DNA of 64,000 nucleotides, taken from positions 6,009,808 to 6,073,807 of the forward strand of contig CALNVZ010003432.1 in assembly GCA_940671915.1 (NCBI GenBank). The letters run 5' to 3'. Each line of letters begins with the position of its first letter. Position 1 is the first letter of the stretch. The notes under the pieces were generated by a model. That model did not search any database and was not told the origin of the DNA. It saw nothing but the letters and a program-made list of their open reading frames with translations. A program made the translations under genes and the position numbers. Shown here piece after piece: positions 1 through 12,100 of this stretch. Source of the stretch: Paracentrotus lividus. Lineage: Eukaryota > Echinodermata > Echinoidea > Camarodonta > Echinidae.

Positions 1-978
1 CCTGATGGCTGCCGAATTCATCCCGATTGGCACAAAAGTGTTTTGGGGTGATCGGTTTGAGGTCGGTCTGCCGGTGTGACTCTACCATAACGTCGACCTA
101 TTGGCTTGACCTGGGTCGAATGCTGCAAATGCAGATTAATGTCTTGCTGAAAGACAGGTTCGAACAGTGAACATTGTGATGTTGACAGAGATTTTGATGG
201 ACACAATGGACACATAATGAATGTATGTGTTATTAATATATTTTAATGCTTGAACATTAAAACTCGAGACTCCTCGGAAATAATAAAAAGTTAATGTTTT
301 AAACTTCTGAAATATAATTTGTGATTAAAAACTAGAATAGCAATCGGGTGTGGATTTAGGGGGGGGGGGGCTGGGCTGGATAAAATAATTTTTAAAATGT
401 GCCCAAAATTTACATATAAATAGACAGAGTGAGATTTCTCATTATTCTTAAGAACCACAGACGTCACATCGAGGTCATTTCCTTAGGAATGTTGGTGATA
501 ATTCTAAACTTAACTTGACCTTTTCAAGTACTAATATGCCTAAAACAAACCATGTGGATTATAACTAATAATGAAAGTCTCGCCCCATGCAGGGGACCGT
601 GAGATCTAACAGGCAGTGGTAATGAATTCAATGTGCCACCTATACAAGTTCAAGGGTCATAGGTCAAGCTGGTTATGTGTTGACATCAGCATTTAGAATG
701 TGAAAGTGATCAATTATAGTATTGCTGAATGAGCATCGATATGTGATTGAAACGTTATTGGTGTACATCATGCATGTCATGGGAGGATGGGGGGGGGGGA
801 ACCTCTTTTTTATTATTTTTTTTTACAAGGGGCTCCCATATTTTGCCTAGAGTGAAATACAGAAATCGACATTAAAAAAAAATATTATAGCACTTCATGA
901 TTTGCATCACAACGATTCGAAATAGGCTTTCTACAGTGCTTTAATTTACATGTAATTCCTTAAATAAGAAAAAAAAAA
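1..978. other. Gene-free stretch
   Basis: No exon with family resemblance was seen on either strand. The stretch is AT-rich with short homopolymer runs (G run near 360-370, G run near 790, A runs near 880 and 970). The short open frames are not supported by any recognisable protein motif. Confidence 0.5.
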
Positions 979-1976
979 TACACTGTCCGTCATAAAGGTG
1001 GAATATTTTTTTGCCGCTATAGCGACATGATTTTGCTCTGACTTTAATTTCTTGAATATGTTTGTCCCTGCTTTTTCATTTCGGGACCCTGGCTATATCT
1101 TGGACATTCTCCCAACCCTTCACATGGACCTTTTTCCAAAAATGTTTTGTCAACCCCCATGATGCCCATTTTGTCATTTTTTCTCATCTTGGGGCCCCTT
1201 TTTGTTTTTCCGGGCGATCAAGCCCCCCTTAGTCCTGCCCCCAGGAAACACGACTGAGGTGTATTGTTTTATATTGTTCGTTAAGTTAAATCTATATTTC
1301 TGGGGACAGGCTTAGGTCTCTTGTCTAGGGGAGGGGTTGAAGTAAAAAACGAGATTGGTGAAAATTCGGAATATTTTATTCCATCTTTATGCTGAAAACA
1401 AAAGAAATGAAAAACAGCCTTTAACCCTTACATATCATCATTTTCCCCTTAAATTTTGTTTAGCCTTGATGACAAGGCTGTAAATATTCACTATTGATAA
1501 TATCTTATTTTGATTTATGTTTGGTTGAGATTTTACAATAAAATTTACGGAAGATAGAAATTTCCATGGTTTAAAAATGAATAAAATGAATGTTGAACCC
1601 CAATCACAATGAATTTTGACCCCTCCCCTAGACAAAAGAGTCGAGCCTGTAACCATTCATCTAGATTTAATTTAAAGAACAATAACAGATTTCCACCTCA
1701 GACGTGTTTCCTGTGGGTAGGACTGAGGGGCCTTGGTGGGTCGCGTGAACAAAAAAGGGCCTCAAAATTAAGAAAAATGACGAAAATGGCCATCTTCTGG
1801 GGGTGAAAAACTTTTTTGAAGAAAAATCCCCAGGAAGGGTTGAGGTAACGTCCAAGATATACCCAGGATCCCAGAAAGTGAAAGCGGTGACAAACACATT
1901 CAAGAAATTAATAACGGAGCAACATAATGTCGCTTGAGCCAGAAAAAAATGTTCCACCTTTATGACGAACAGTGTA
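979..1976. mobile_element. Fold-back transposon with about 355-bp inverted arms and TA flanks
   Basis: Positions 981-1336 and 1618-1974 are imperfect inverted copies of each other. The termini read CACTGTCCGTCATAAAGGTG on the left and the matching inverse (CACTGTTCGTCATAAAGGTG) on the right. Each end is bordered by TA (979-980 and 1975-1976), the target duplication typical of Tc1/mariner-type elements. No transposase frame is visible, so this is a non-autonomous element. Family assignment is inference from the TA flanks. Confidence 0.7.
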
Positions 1977-2098
1977 GATAAAATCCATCACTCGCATACA
2001 ATTTTCATCCAAACACGCATGGTCTAATACATGTAGTTCACAGCTTTGAAAACGAATATGAGGATATAATACTCACCAGAAATAGGTAACATGAAGGA

Positions 2099-2153
2099 AA
2101 AAAAAGGAAAAAAAAAAAAAAAAAAAAAAAAGAAAGAAAGAAAGAAAGAAAAG
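2099..2153. repeat. A-rich/AAAG microsatellite
   Basis: A long A run is followed by tandem AAAG units. It is low-complexity and non-coding; frames that read through it are artefacts. Confidence 0.7.
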
Positions 2154-2202
2154 CAGCAAAGAAAATGGGGTTTCTGTTGGGGTTTACAACTTCATGACAC
2201 AT

Positions 2203-2342
2203 GTGCCCTGTATCATACATTCCAACAACGGTTCTGATTGGTTCAGTGTGAGACATTTTGCAAGAAGTCCTTGCAACAAGGATCTTGATTGGTTACTATA
2301 AATTTGCGTTTGATCTTAACTTTTATGTTGCAGTTACAGGAC
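2203..2342. mobile_element. MITE-like repeat, GTGCCCTGTAACAT family (diverged copy)
   Basis: It begins GTGCCCTGTATCAT and ends with a diverged inverse of that terminus (GTTACAGG). Inside are the family hallmarks seen better at 18816-18974: CTGATTGGTT, AAGTCCTTGCAACAAG and ATTGGTTACTATAAATTTGC. A third relative lies at 26535-26677. Confidence 0.5.
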
Positions 2343-3462
2343 TCTAATATGGGGACGGTTCAAATCTATATGTCCCTTTAAAACAATTAAACATAGACAT
2401 GTCATAATTATGTTAATTAAGCCATTTCTTTTCCTTTAATGTGTTAGAATTATTATTGAAAGAAGAAGAAAAAAATTGTTTGTTGAAAAAGCAATTTATT
2501 TTTGTCCCTCTCAGCTCATACCTCGTCATCTTAGATGCCCCAATGCACAGATGTCCTTATTATTTGTGTTTAAATGTTTTTTAATGAAGATTTCCATAAT
2601 GTCGTGAATGTTTGATAAGCAGACATCATTTTTTTTTGGCACGGTGGCTACCAGTCTCAGCTCCCACCTCGTCGAAGCCTCAAACCCACTAATTTCAACA
2701 AGTTACCTGGTGTGAAGTGGGTTTGAGGGTAATCAATGCAATATGGGTCGCATATGAATGTCTTTATGAGATAATGAGATACACGTGAGGATATTCGAAA
2801 TGAAACGCACTGAAATATGTAGGAAAATGAGAGCTTTATCAAGTTCCAAAAAGGTGGGCCGATAACTGACATCATAAACTCCTCAGAAAAAAGACATCAC
2901 AAGTCCTCAGAAAAATTTAAAGTTTCTCACTTCTGACATTTATATAATTTAGGGATTAAAAACTAAAATAACAGTGGAGCGTGGATACAGGGGGCCCTAG
3001 ATCAAGACAAAAGTGTGCCTAAAAATTGAGGGTCTTTCGGCCCCTAGGAAATTCACAAATATTTTTTTTAATGTGTCATATCCTTCCCAAGTTAAACCAC
3101 CCACTCCTCGCTGGTATGGATGAAAGATATTGGGCGATCGGACGCCGAAAGTATTTCATGGCTGCCCCCTCCCCCCCCCACCGCATTAAAAGCAATCTCA
3201 TAAATCTGAAAATCAACAATTCTTCCCCTTCCTCATGAATTCCTGGATCCGTCACCAACCATCTGACCATGGTGAGGAAACTTTTTTGGGGGGCCACTTT
3301 AGGCGTTTTATGAGGCACATGTATTATTTTTGTCGGGTTTTACCGATTGGGACTGAAATATTTTATTTGGGACACCTTGAACATGTTGAAGAATCAGCCC
3401 CCACCCTGGCAACGGCGTGGTTATATACGCCACTGCGTGAGCTTTTAGTCATTTCTATTACA

Positions 3463-3617
3463 TATCAAATTTTCCCCATTTTCTTTCAAAGTATGTCTTC
3501 TTTACTTCTGAGCTCAAAATATGTGATGGGAAAATATATTTCACACAACATTATGTTGAGCTCAGAAGGAGGTAAGATATATTTCAAAAGAAAATGGGGA
3601 AAACTGAAAATTTGTGT
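3463..3617. repeat. Inverted repeat (hairpin)
   Basis: The arms at about 3463-3520 and 3557-3617 are inverse copies (CCCCATTTTCTTTC versus GAAAATGGGG; TTCTGAGCTCA versus TGAGCTCAGAA). The 139-residue open frame at 3235-3654 runs through this hairpin and is probably fortuitous. Confidence 0.6.
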
Positions 3618-3649
3618 ACAAAATGAATGGAGAGTTGTGGGGGCACACG

Positions 3650-4097
3650 AGTAAATAGACGCCCATAGGCTCACGTGTTAAATCAACGCTCTTGCAAACA
3701 GCATCCATTCCTGTCGATGGATATCGTTTTAATTATCACTGCAAAGTTAAAATTTAAAGGACTCGTAGTTAAGGGACTTATAGAAAATTTTGTCAGCTCA
3801 AACAAAAATCAAGAATCCTTGAGCGAGACTAGACAAAAGAGACGACTTTTGTACGCGTGATTTAGTAGATGTACAAAATTGCGAAAAAGATTCCTAAAAA
3901 TACGCCAAAGTGCCCAATCTTCAACTAAATAGGTAAATTATGAAAGAGTAGGACTTATAGCACATATTTATTCATTAAACAGCAGCATTAAACCATTAAA
4001 TGATTTATATGACCATTTTCCATCAATAAAAATGACCTCATCTTTGCGTACGCCTCCCAAAAACCTTGCGTGCATATCATTACTCCGTGTGTACCCT
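3650..4097. repeat. Direct repeat, copy 1 (indel-rich)
   Basis: It is nearly identical to 4763-5219 but differs mostly by single-base gaps and extra bases, many in homopolymers (for example GAAAATTTTG versus GAAAAATTTTG). No protein was recognised. The repeat may be a real tandem duplication or an assembly artefact; see findings. Confidence 0.7.
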
Positions 4098-4762
4098 ATA
4101 GTGGGGTCATATTTAAAAAAATTGTTATTTTTTGGTTTAATGTAAAGAGTTTGATCAACTGATAAAACTGATACCAAGCATTCCTTGTATAAGCAAGGAA
4201 TTGCAAACAGGAGTTGAAAAACATACCCCGTGCCGACCCCATTTAACGCGCAATAACAGCAATCTTGTTGAAAAATAATATTTGGGGTCCGGGGCGCGAT
4301 CCCGGATGCCACAGGATGCCGAAACTGGCGAGCTAGTTATTGGTTTACAAGCAGGTCGATCAAAATCAGTTTTTGTATCTTTATAAAGAGGCCCCCCCCC
4401 CTCGTCTATTTTTCTACCATAGCCCCCCCCCCCCGATTGAAAGCAGGAATTGGAACTGAATACAAAAGCGACTCCCCCCCCCCCCGGTGCTTGCTCTTTA
4501 TTTTGTCACGTCAACGCTCACATAAATACAAAATGACGGGCAGAGGTTTATACAGAGCTAAAGTTCTTATTTTGTCTTCTTATTTGACGGTTGATATACG
4601 AAAGCACCGAAAATGATTATTAAATCCACTGAGTGTACCAAATGTCCGAGTCTCTAGTCTATAAAACGTTCTCCGAGCATTGCCGAGTAAGTTTTGACGA
4701 TTTCAGAAACAGAAGACACCCCCCTTTCAACGTTAATCTAGCCTCCGCTAAAGGGGGCCACA

Positions 4763-5219
4763 GAGTAAATAGACGCCCATAGGCTCACGTGTTAAATCAA
4801 CGCTCTTCAAAAACAGACATTCCAAAATTCTGTCGATGGATATCGTTTTAATTATCACTGCAAAGTTAAAATTTAAAGGACTCGTAGTTAAGGGACTTAT
4901 AGAAAAATTTTGTCAGCTCAAACAAAAATCAAGAATCCTTGAGCGAGACTATGACAAAAGAGACGACTTTTGTACGCGTGATTTAGTAGATGTACAAAAT
5001 TGCGAAAAAGATTCCTAAAAAATACGCCAAAGTGCCCAATCTTCAACATAAATGGTAAATTATGAAAGAGTAGGACTTATAGCACATATTTATTCATTAA
5101 ACAGCAGCAATAAAACCATTAAATGATTTTATATGACCATTTTCCATCAATAAAAATGACCTCATCTTTGGTACGCCTTCCAAAAAACCTTGCGTGCATT
5201 CATTCATCGTGTGTACCCT
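4763..5219. repeat. Direct repeat, copy 2
   Basis: This is the cleaner partner of 3650-4097, offset by about 1.1 kb. It starts GAGTAAATAGACGCCCATAG and ends GTGTGTACCCT. Flanking sequences of the two copies differ. No coding content was recognised. Confidence 0.7.
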
Positions 5220-5289
5220 TGTCCATAAGATCGGCCATTTTGAAGCCGATGATGCCAATTTGAGGATCCCCATAGACGGAACAACTAGA

Positions 5290-5416
5290 CATTTCAAACT
5301 TCCATAACTCTCTTATTTTATAACCGATTTTGATGAAACTTTTTTTTCAGATCGCTCCTCTCATTTTCCTCTTTCCTGTAAGGTTGATTCTCTCCTTGGG
5401 TTGGATTCCCCTTTAA
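5290..5416. repeat. Partial copy of the TTAA MITE family
   Basis: The stretch CATAACTCTCTTATTTTATA followed by ACCGATTTTGATGAAAC, ending TGGATTCCCCTTTAA, resembles the right half of the TTAA-flanked element at 25847-26408 (CATAACTTTCTTATCATTTA, CCGATTTTCACCAAAT, ending TCTCCTTTAA). The left end was not identified. Confidence 0.4.
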
Positions 5417-6112
5417 TCTCAATTTGACACTCCCCACCCACGTGTAGTAGGATTCATCTTGAAATGTGCTGTGACAGATATATGGCTGCAGGAGATTTTC
5501 AGATTTTTCAGGGAAGATCAGTGAGACATTACTGAAAAATATTGTGATACACGATATACAAGACCAACGTATCATCTCATCAATATTTCTGAAATCCAGC
5601 CCTGATATTAGTTTTGTTTGACTATTCACACTTTCGTAAAATTCGGAGCACTGCCCTGTTGACTTCAACTTGAGAAGAGTCCAGAGTCGGATTATGATGC
5701 GAAGTATACACGAAGATAAGTCACCATGGCAACTGCTAACTAGACGACTGGCATTTGTTTACATCAGGCTATGATACAACAATACTGAAATGGATCAAAG
5801 GTCTATATAGCCCCGTAGTATTTCACGATCACTTATTTTTAAGGAGTGATGACAACTTTCATCATCATCATCCCCCTCCTAATGTCATGGACTTTGACCA
5901 AACAGTATGGTCAAGGACTTTGGGTAATCTCACAAAATGGAAAGTAGCAACGAAGCGAAACGAGCATAGGAGAGGATGAAAGAAAAAACAGATTTTTCAG
6001 GTAAAGGTGAAAAGCAAAGGTGGCAAGGTGACGGTCGGTGATGGCTGCTGAAGATAGACGAAATAATCATTTTTGTTTGAAAAGGGGGATGCGACTATAG
6101 GGAGGATGCCTC

Positions 6113-6845
6113 AGTGATGATGATGATGATGATGATAGTGATGTTAAAGAGGATGTTGAAAGTGATAATGATGATGACTTTCATGATGATGACGGTGATG
6201 AGGATGTGGATGATGATGATGATGATGATGAGGATGAGGAAGCGGAGGAGGAGGAGGAGGAGGAGGAGGAGGAGGAGGAAGAGGATGAGAGTAATTACGT
6301 GAATGGTGATAATCATCTTAAAGTTGATGAAGAGAAGGATGAGGATGATGATGAAGATGATGATTGTGGGGTGGTGGTGGTGTGGTGGTGGTGTGGTGGT
6401 GGTGTTTGTGATGGTGGTGATGGTGATGGTGATGTTAAAGAGGATGTTGAAAGTGATAATGATGATGACTTTCATGATTAAGAGCATGATGATGACGGTG
6501 ATGAGGATGTGGATGATGATAATAGGCCTAATGATGATGATGATGATTATGAGGAGGAGGAGGAGGAAGAGGATGAGAGTAAGAGTGAATGGTGATAATC
6601 ATCTTAAAGTTGATGAAGAGAAGGATGAGGATGATGATGAAGATGATGATGGTGGTGGTAGTGGTGTGGTGGTGGTGGTTGTGATGGTGATTGTGGTGAT
6701 GGTGATGGTGATGATGATGATGATGATGACGATGATGATGACGATGATGATAATGAGGATGGTAATGAGGATGAAGAGTAAGATGACGATGACGACGATG
6801 ATGATTATGATGGCAAGTATTGTGATTGTGGTGGTAATATTTTTT
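6113..6845. repeat. GAT/GAG/GGT satellite with higher-order duplication
   Basis: Long trinucleotide satellite (GAT, GAG, GGT, GAC). A composite unit of about 290 bp occurs twice: GATGTTAAAGAGGATGTTGA at about 6142 and 6432, and GGTGATAATCATCTTAAAGT at about 6305 and 6593. Open frames of poly-Met, poly-Asp/Glu or poly-His/Ile arise only from the repeat and are not annotated as genes. Confidence 0.85.
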
Positions 6846-7328
6846 TTTATTTTTTAAAGCTACTCGTATAAAAACACATTTGCTTGTTGCATATCCATTC
6901 ACACTTTTGTTCTTTCAGCAGCAATATAAAAACCAACCTGTTGGAGCCCTTATTAGAATTCCGCCTTTGATGAAATGAAGAATAGATCAAATCTTTCAAA
7001 ACATGATTTAATGTGAGAGCGAATGTGCTGGGGAGAGAGTTTATCTGCGGAACGTGTTCTACAATGTAATGGGGGTTCTTTACTAGAATTCATGTTTTTG
7101 TCTATAAAATAAATTTGGTTGCTATCTTCACATTCAGAATTGTTCTCCCACATCCCTCAACTTGACATCTTGACTGATCTTTGTGAAATGTTATGACTTT
7201 TCTATGATAATGACGACTGCTGCATAAAATAGCTGTCACCTCTTATATAAACAATTTACTTCACAGAATTTACTGCCCGAATGATTTGAAAGTATGCGTG
7301 ATGCATTATGGTGTATCCAGGTCATGGG

Positions 7329-7747
7329 GGCGTCTAGACCCCCGCTCCCACTCAGGGGGTCAACTATACAGGTATATGCTCGTTCCGGATTCTTAGAGAT
7401 ACCCCCTATTGGGAGGAGAAGCCGTGTCAAAACTATAATCCCCTATTACAGGCTTTTGGACAATGTTGGAAAGGAAGCTGCATCAAAATTACCCACATCT
7501 TTCAGGCTTTTGGAGGGGGAACCAGCAAATTTACCCCCTTTTCACATTCACCGACTTTTTGGACCATTTGGGACTCTGTTTCAGAATTTTCCTCAAAGAT
7601 TTGAAAACTGCCCCTAACAGACCCCAATTTCAATGATTTTGTCCCCCTACCTGAGCCCCTAAAATATATCCCTTTCCGGAGAAATCTGGAACGAGCATAC
7701 GTGTATAATGGACCGTCTGAGTGGGGGGGGGGGGGGGGCGTCTAGAT
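7329..7747. mobile_element. MITE-like inverted-terminal repeat element
   Basis: The left end (GGGGGCGTCTAGACCCC, CCCACTCAG, then TATATGCTCGTTCC at about 7373) is mirrored on the right (GGAACGAGCATACGTGTATA at about 7688, CTGAGTGGGGG, GCGTCTAGA). The interior has no recognised protein. Confidence 0.55.
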
Positions 7748-8161
7748 GACATTTTACCGCCCTTGAGGCTTAACTCTCTAAATGTAAGAGACATGGAAAG
7801 CCGCAAAAAAGGGAGTGCAATTCCACTTCAACAAGGAGTTTAATTATGGGACCACCCCTTTTCGAGTAAAGAGAAAAATGGAAATCGGGAATCGAACCTT
7901 TAGTCCTTTGTTGAATTCGTTTATAACTTACAGATACACGCACATTAAAAGAGACATGAACATTAATGACGTGACATTGTACACGAAAATTATTTACCAT
8001 GCATCGTGCCCCCCGTTTCAACGAGTAAACATTTTTTAGCTTGAAAGCTCTTGATCTTGTATGGGTTATCCTGTCAAGTTTATATGGATGATGTTTATAC
8101 TTGAACTTGACAAATAAATCAAATAAAATCCAAAAGACATGTGCAGAAAACATTCAGGGCG

Positions 8162-8496
8162 AGGCTTGTTACGACCGGTAATGTCGCAGCGACGCATAAT
8201 GTCACAATAACGCATTACTTACGTCTGGGACCAACTTTTGATGTCATCATGCGAAAGTCGTTCTTGGCCTATTTAGACTGGAGAGAGAGAAAAAAACTAT
8301 GATCATTTGATTTTTGTTTACATTATGGAAAAAGAGAATCAGCATAACAAACTGATGCGGATCGTACTGAGGTTCAAATCTCAATCACGTCTTTCAGATG
8401 GTGACGTCATAGATTGGTCCCAGACGTAAATAATTCGTTGGTGTGACATCAATTATTATGCGTCGCTGAGACATTGCCGGTGTCGTAACAAGGCTT
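8162..8496. mobile_element. MITE with about 85-bp terminal inverted repeats
   Basis: The left arm (AGGCTTGTTACGACCGGTAA, GCGACGCATAATGTCACA, TACGTCTGGGACCAA) is mirrored on the right (TTGGTCCCAGACGTAAAT, ATTATGCGTCGCTGAGACAT, GCCGGTGTCGTAACAAGGCT). The interior is short and non-coding. Confidence 0.7.
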
Positions 8497-8941
8497 AATT
8501 TTCCTGCATTTTTCTTTTCTTTTTATTTACTCGTTCTGTTTTCACTCTCGCACTCTATCTTTCTTTCTTTCTTTCATTCTTTTTCTTTCTCTCTTTCTTT
8601 CTTACTTTCATTCTTTATTTCTTTAACATCGTTTGGCTTTTTTCAAATCATTTCTAACCAATTTTTTGTCTTAAAGATTGCAAAATGATAACATGATTTT
8701 ATCATTTTGAATGCCTGCAAAAAGGAAGTGCGTTCAGTCACATTTTATGACGAACATTCACTCTTGTTCTCTTTTACCTAATATTGATATGGGCTGGACA
8801 ATATAAAGCAATAATAACCTCAAACTAAGGGTAGAAAATATGAATTTCGTGAGATATATAATTCAAATAATTTAGCGGACTATAATACCAGGGATTGCGA
8901 GCCTTTTTTTTTTAAGTGCGGGGGCTCAGCCGAGAGTGTGC

Positions 8942-8943
<2 letters not shown>

Positions 8944-8981
<38 letters not shown>
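8944..8981. repeat. (GT)n microsatellite
   Basis: About 19 uninterrupted GT units lie about 135 bp upstream of the first recognised ACE-like exon. Confidence 0.9.
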
Positions 8982-8982
<1 letters not shown>

Positions 8983-9116
8983 ATTTTCGTGTTTTGAAAA
9001 AAGTTTCCTGCAGAAAGATAAAGGTGCAGCCCTCTCTAGCTGCCCCCGCAAATCTGCGACTCCTGAATCGGATTACTCTTACGAATTTGTATCTTTTTTT
9101 GTTACCATGGCTACAG

Positions 9117-12100
9117 ATTTGAAAGGTATAATGGGAGAGAGCCGAGATGAGGATGAGTTGCTATGGGCGTGGAGAGGATGGAGGAATGAAACTGGTGCTC
9201 CAAATCGAGATGACTTTCAGAGATACGTCGAACTGAGCAACACAGTAGCACAGCAGACTGGTAAGTAAGATTAACATTTACTTTATAATTATTATATTTA
9301 CTATAACCTTCTGAATATGATTAATTGATTTCACCAAATATAATAAAATTATATCAGAAGACTAATCCGTTTATTTTTAATTTTGCACTAACCGAATGCC
9401 ATGAATACAAATTAATGTCTCTCAAATTCTCTTTACCATGTTATCTGTACGGTAAAATTTGTTCTGTATGTTACTGATGATATTATTTTTCTGTGAAACT
9501 GGATCAAAATGCGTTTGAAACTTAAAATTTGTTTCAAAATGTCTTAACCGCCAAAAGCTGGTCTTACTGTCATGTCCGCGTTTAAGTTAGAATTTACCTA
9601 GATGTAGAGAGACTCGGCACATATCTGCAAGGTCAAGATGCTTCAAGTCCCTGACAAGTATCCATCTTGATACAATTGAAAAACGGCAAAATAGTTACAT
9701 TCTTTTAATTATTCTTAGGTTTTGATGATCACGGTGATTTCTCAAGGAGACAATACAACACGCCTCATTTGCAAGAAACGATGTCAGACCTATGGACGGA
9801 GCTGCAACCTCTCTATAACAATCTACATGCATTCATTAGGAGGAGACTGTATCAAATACACGGACCAGAAGTTATTGATCTGAACGGACCTATTCCATCT
9901 CATCTCCTTGGTGAGTTTCAGTCAAGAAAGACCGTGAGCGTCGGACGGATCCAGATGGACGGAGCTTGGTCGAAATAATATCAAAATTTAGTTGGGGAAC
10001 AAGGAAAAGCCAGTCTGAATCTACTTGCAGAATGGCGTTAATCTTGCCGTTAAAATTACAGTGTCTATCAGCGCAGCAGGAACTGTTTTACTTGAAGTTT
10101 AAAGATTCCAGTTGAAGTTGAGTTAGAGTTAAACGTGCAGTTTACCTTAGTCCTTTTGATAATACATCAATACATAACAGTACAAAACTGCATCTGTCTG
10201 AAAATGATATAAAAAACCCAACAAAACAAAACAATATAAAACTGGAAGTGCAGAGAGATGTTGAAAAATGTATAAAAAGCCTTATTGCGAATGGGGCCAA
10301 ATCCGCTGTTGAAGAAAATTAATACACGATTCAGGTTGTCTTTAAATCTAAATATTGAGATTAATTATAACACGCTTTATTCCTCAGAAGTTATAAAAGT
10401 AGATTTGGACCCTTTTGGAAACTAACTTTTTTTTCATAATTTGTATTGAGATATCGTCTGTTGGGAGCCATAAGGGCGTTATTGCATCTTATAGATGTTC
10501 CGTTGAGAGCCAGAAGGGCGCTATTACTGTACAAAGTTAATGGTCATAGCGCCCTTCTGGCTCCAAACGGAACATCCTTGATCTGCAATAGCGCCCTTCT
10601 GGCTCCAAGCCGACGATATAATATAGAGCATATTATGCTCTATATTATGTCAACGGAATGTAATAATAATTATTGAAAATAATTGGTAGTCTTCTCGATT
10701 CATACCACTTTCTTTCAGGGGGAATGTGGTCTCATTCGTGGTCTAATATATTCGATGTCGCTAAACCCTACGAGACGGATGATGATGACCCGACTGAGTT
10801 TCTACAAGAACAGGTACGAGAATTTAGATTTATTCAAACTTTTATAATACAAAGAAATAAAAAAAGAAAAATAAAAGTGTTGTGTCTGATATAGTAATAC
10901 GTCGATGGGGTGATATAAAATTGTATCTCAAATTTGGGTGAAAACTACTTTTTTGTGTTTATCTCCAGGTAATCAGTCAAGTAATATCCTGTCCAAATCT
11001 CAGCTCTCTTACCCTCAAAATTAAGCCACCACAGTGTGTCAAAAGAAAGGTGATCTCTTAGGTTATTGGTCACCATGACTTGTCTTTTTTTTTTTTTTTG
11101 GTAACTCTCCTGAACTTATGACATTTTTGTGATACGAGGTTTTGTACATTTTTATTTTCACATCTGTCAGTGGTGGAAAAAGGCCAATTATCTGCACTGT
11201 TCTAGACAGGTTTATGTCATTTTAACTATGTTAACAATACCGCACTTCCCTGATTTTACAGTACATGGGCTTTTCAAAAAATGAAGAGTTTTTTTTTTTC
11301 CAAAATAGATTTAATCCAATTTTGATGACAATACGAATGGAATAAAAAAATTGAACAGGGGTGTCTCGAACACAAAATTTACGAAAAATGGAGTCCACCA
11401 ACAAAATAAGATTGCAGATTATGTAGAATAGTAGAAATTTGAATCATATAAATGGCCAGAAAACTTCGAAATCTGAAATTTAAATTTCAAACTTTCAACA
11501 ATTTTAATTAAACTGCATCAATATGCTTTTGTCGAACGTTTTTAATGAAGCCGGTACACTTGTAATAGATAAAATTAATAAAAGTGCCTTGACTTTGCCA
11601 TCAGAACTATGATATACGGGGACTTTATGAGATGGCTGAGGACTTTTACACATCGATGGGTCTGGAGCAACTTCCAGAATCTTTCTGGGAGAATTCAGTC
11701 TTTACTAAACCTCAGGATGGTCGTAATGTATCGTGTGAACCAACATCATGGGACTTCCAAAACGAAACAGACTTTAGGTACGATTAACTTTGTTTGTATT
11801 TTCCTCGGAATTGTAGCTAATATTCATAACAATAATGAACATCTCAAAGCAATATAATGCTGATATACTGTACCACCCTATATTGATAATGAGCTTAAGC
11901 ATTCACTATACTCCTCCCAGATACGCATTTGCCTTTTCACGTTTTTTTGTGTGAGATACCCAATAGCAGATCTTTCATGAAACATGTTACAAATGATTGA
12001 GGCTATGAAGTTCAGTGACTTATTCCACTAGATCACAATCAGACCAACTTGATGTTGGAGATTCATTTGATCTCTTTTATTCTATTTATTTATTTATTAT

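Noticed and set aside
3235..3654. 139-residue open frame on the plus strand
   Set aside because: It runs through a hairpin repeat and a copy of a direct repeat, and no protein motif was recognised.
5318..5668. 116-residue open frame on the minus strand
   Set aside because: Its C-terminal part overlaps a copy of the TTAA MITE family; the rest has no recognisable family or splice context.
6095..6902. Several long open frames (poly-Met, poly-Asp/Glu, poly-His, poly-Ile)
   Set aside because: All are translations of the GAT/GGT/GAG satellite in different frames, with no unique domain.
9107..9115. ATG at the first ACE-like exon as the true translation start
   Set aside because: ATGGCTACAG is the end of a good polypyrimidine tract and acceptor, and the family protein continues well upstream of this point.
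1..9116. Upstream exons of the ACE-like gene
   Set aside because: I looked for the M2 N-terminal blocks (TTYSVAKVC-like and earlier helices) on the plus strand and found no convincing match; they may lie outside the window.
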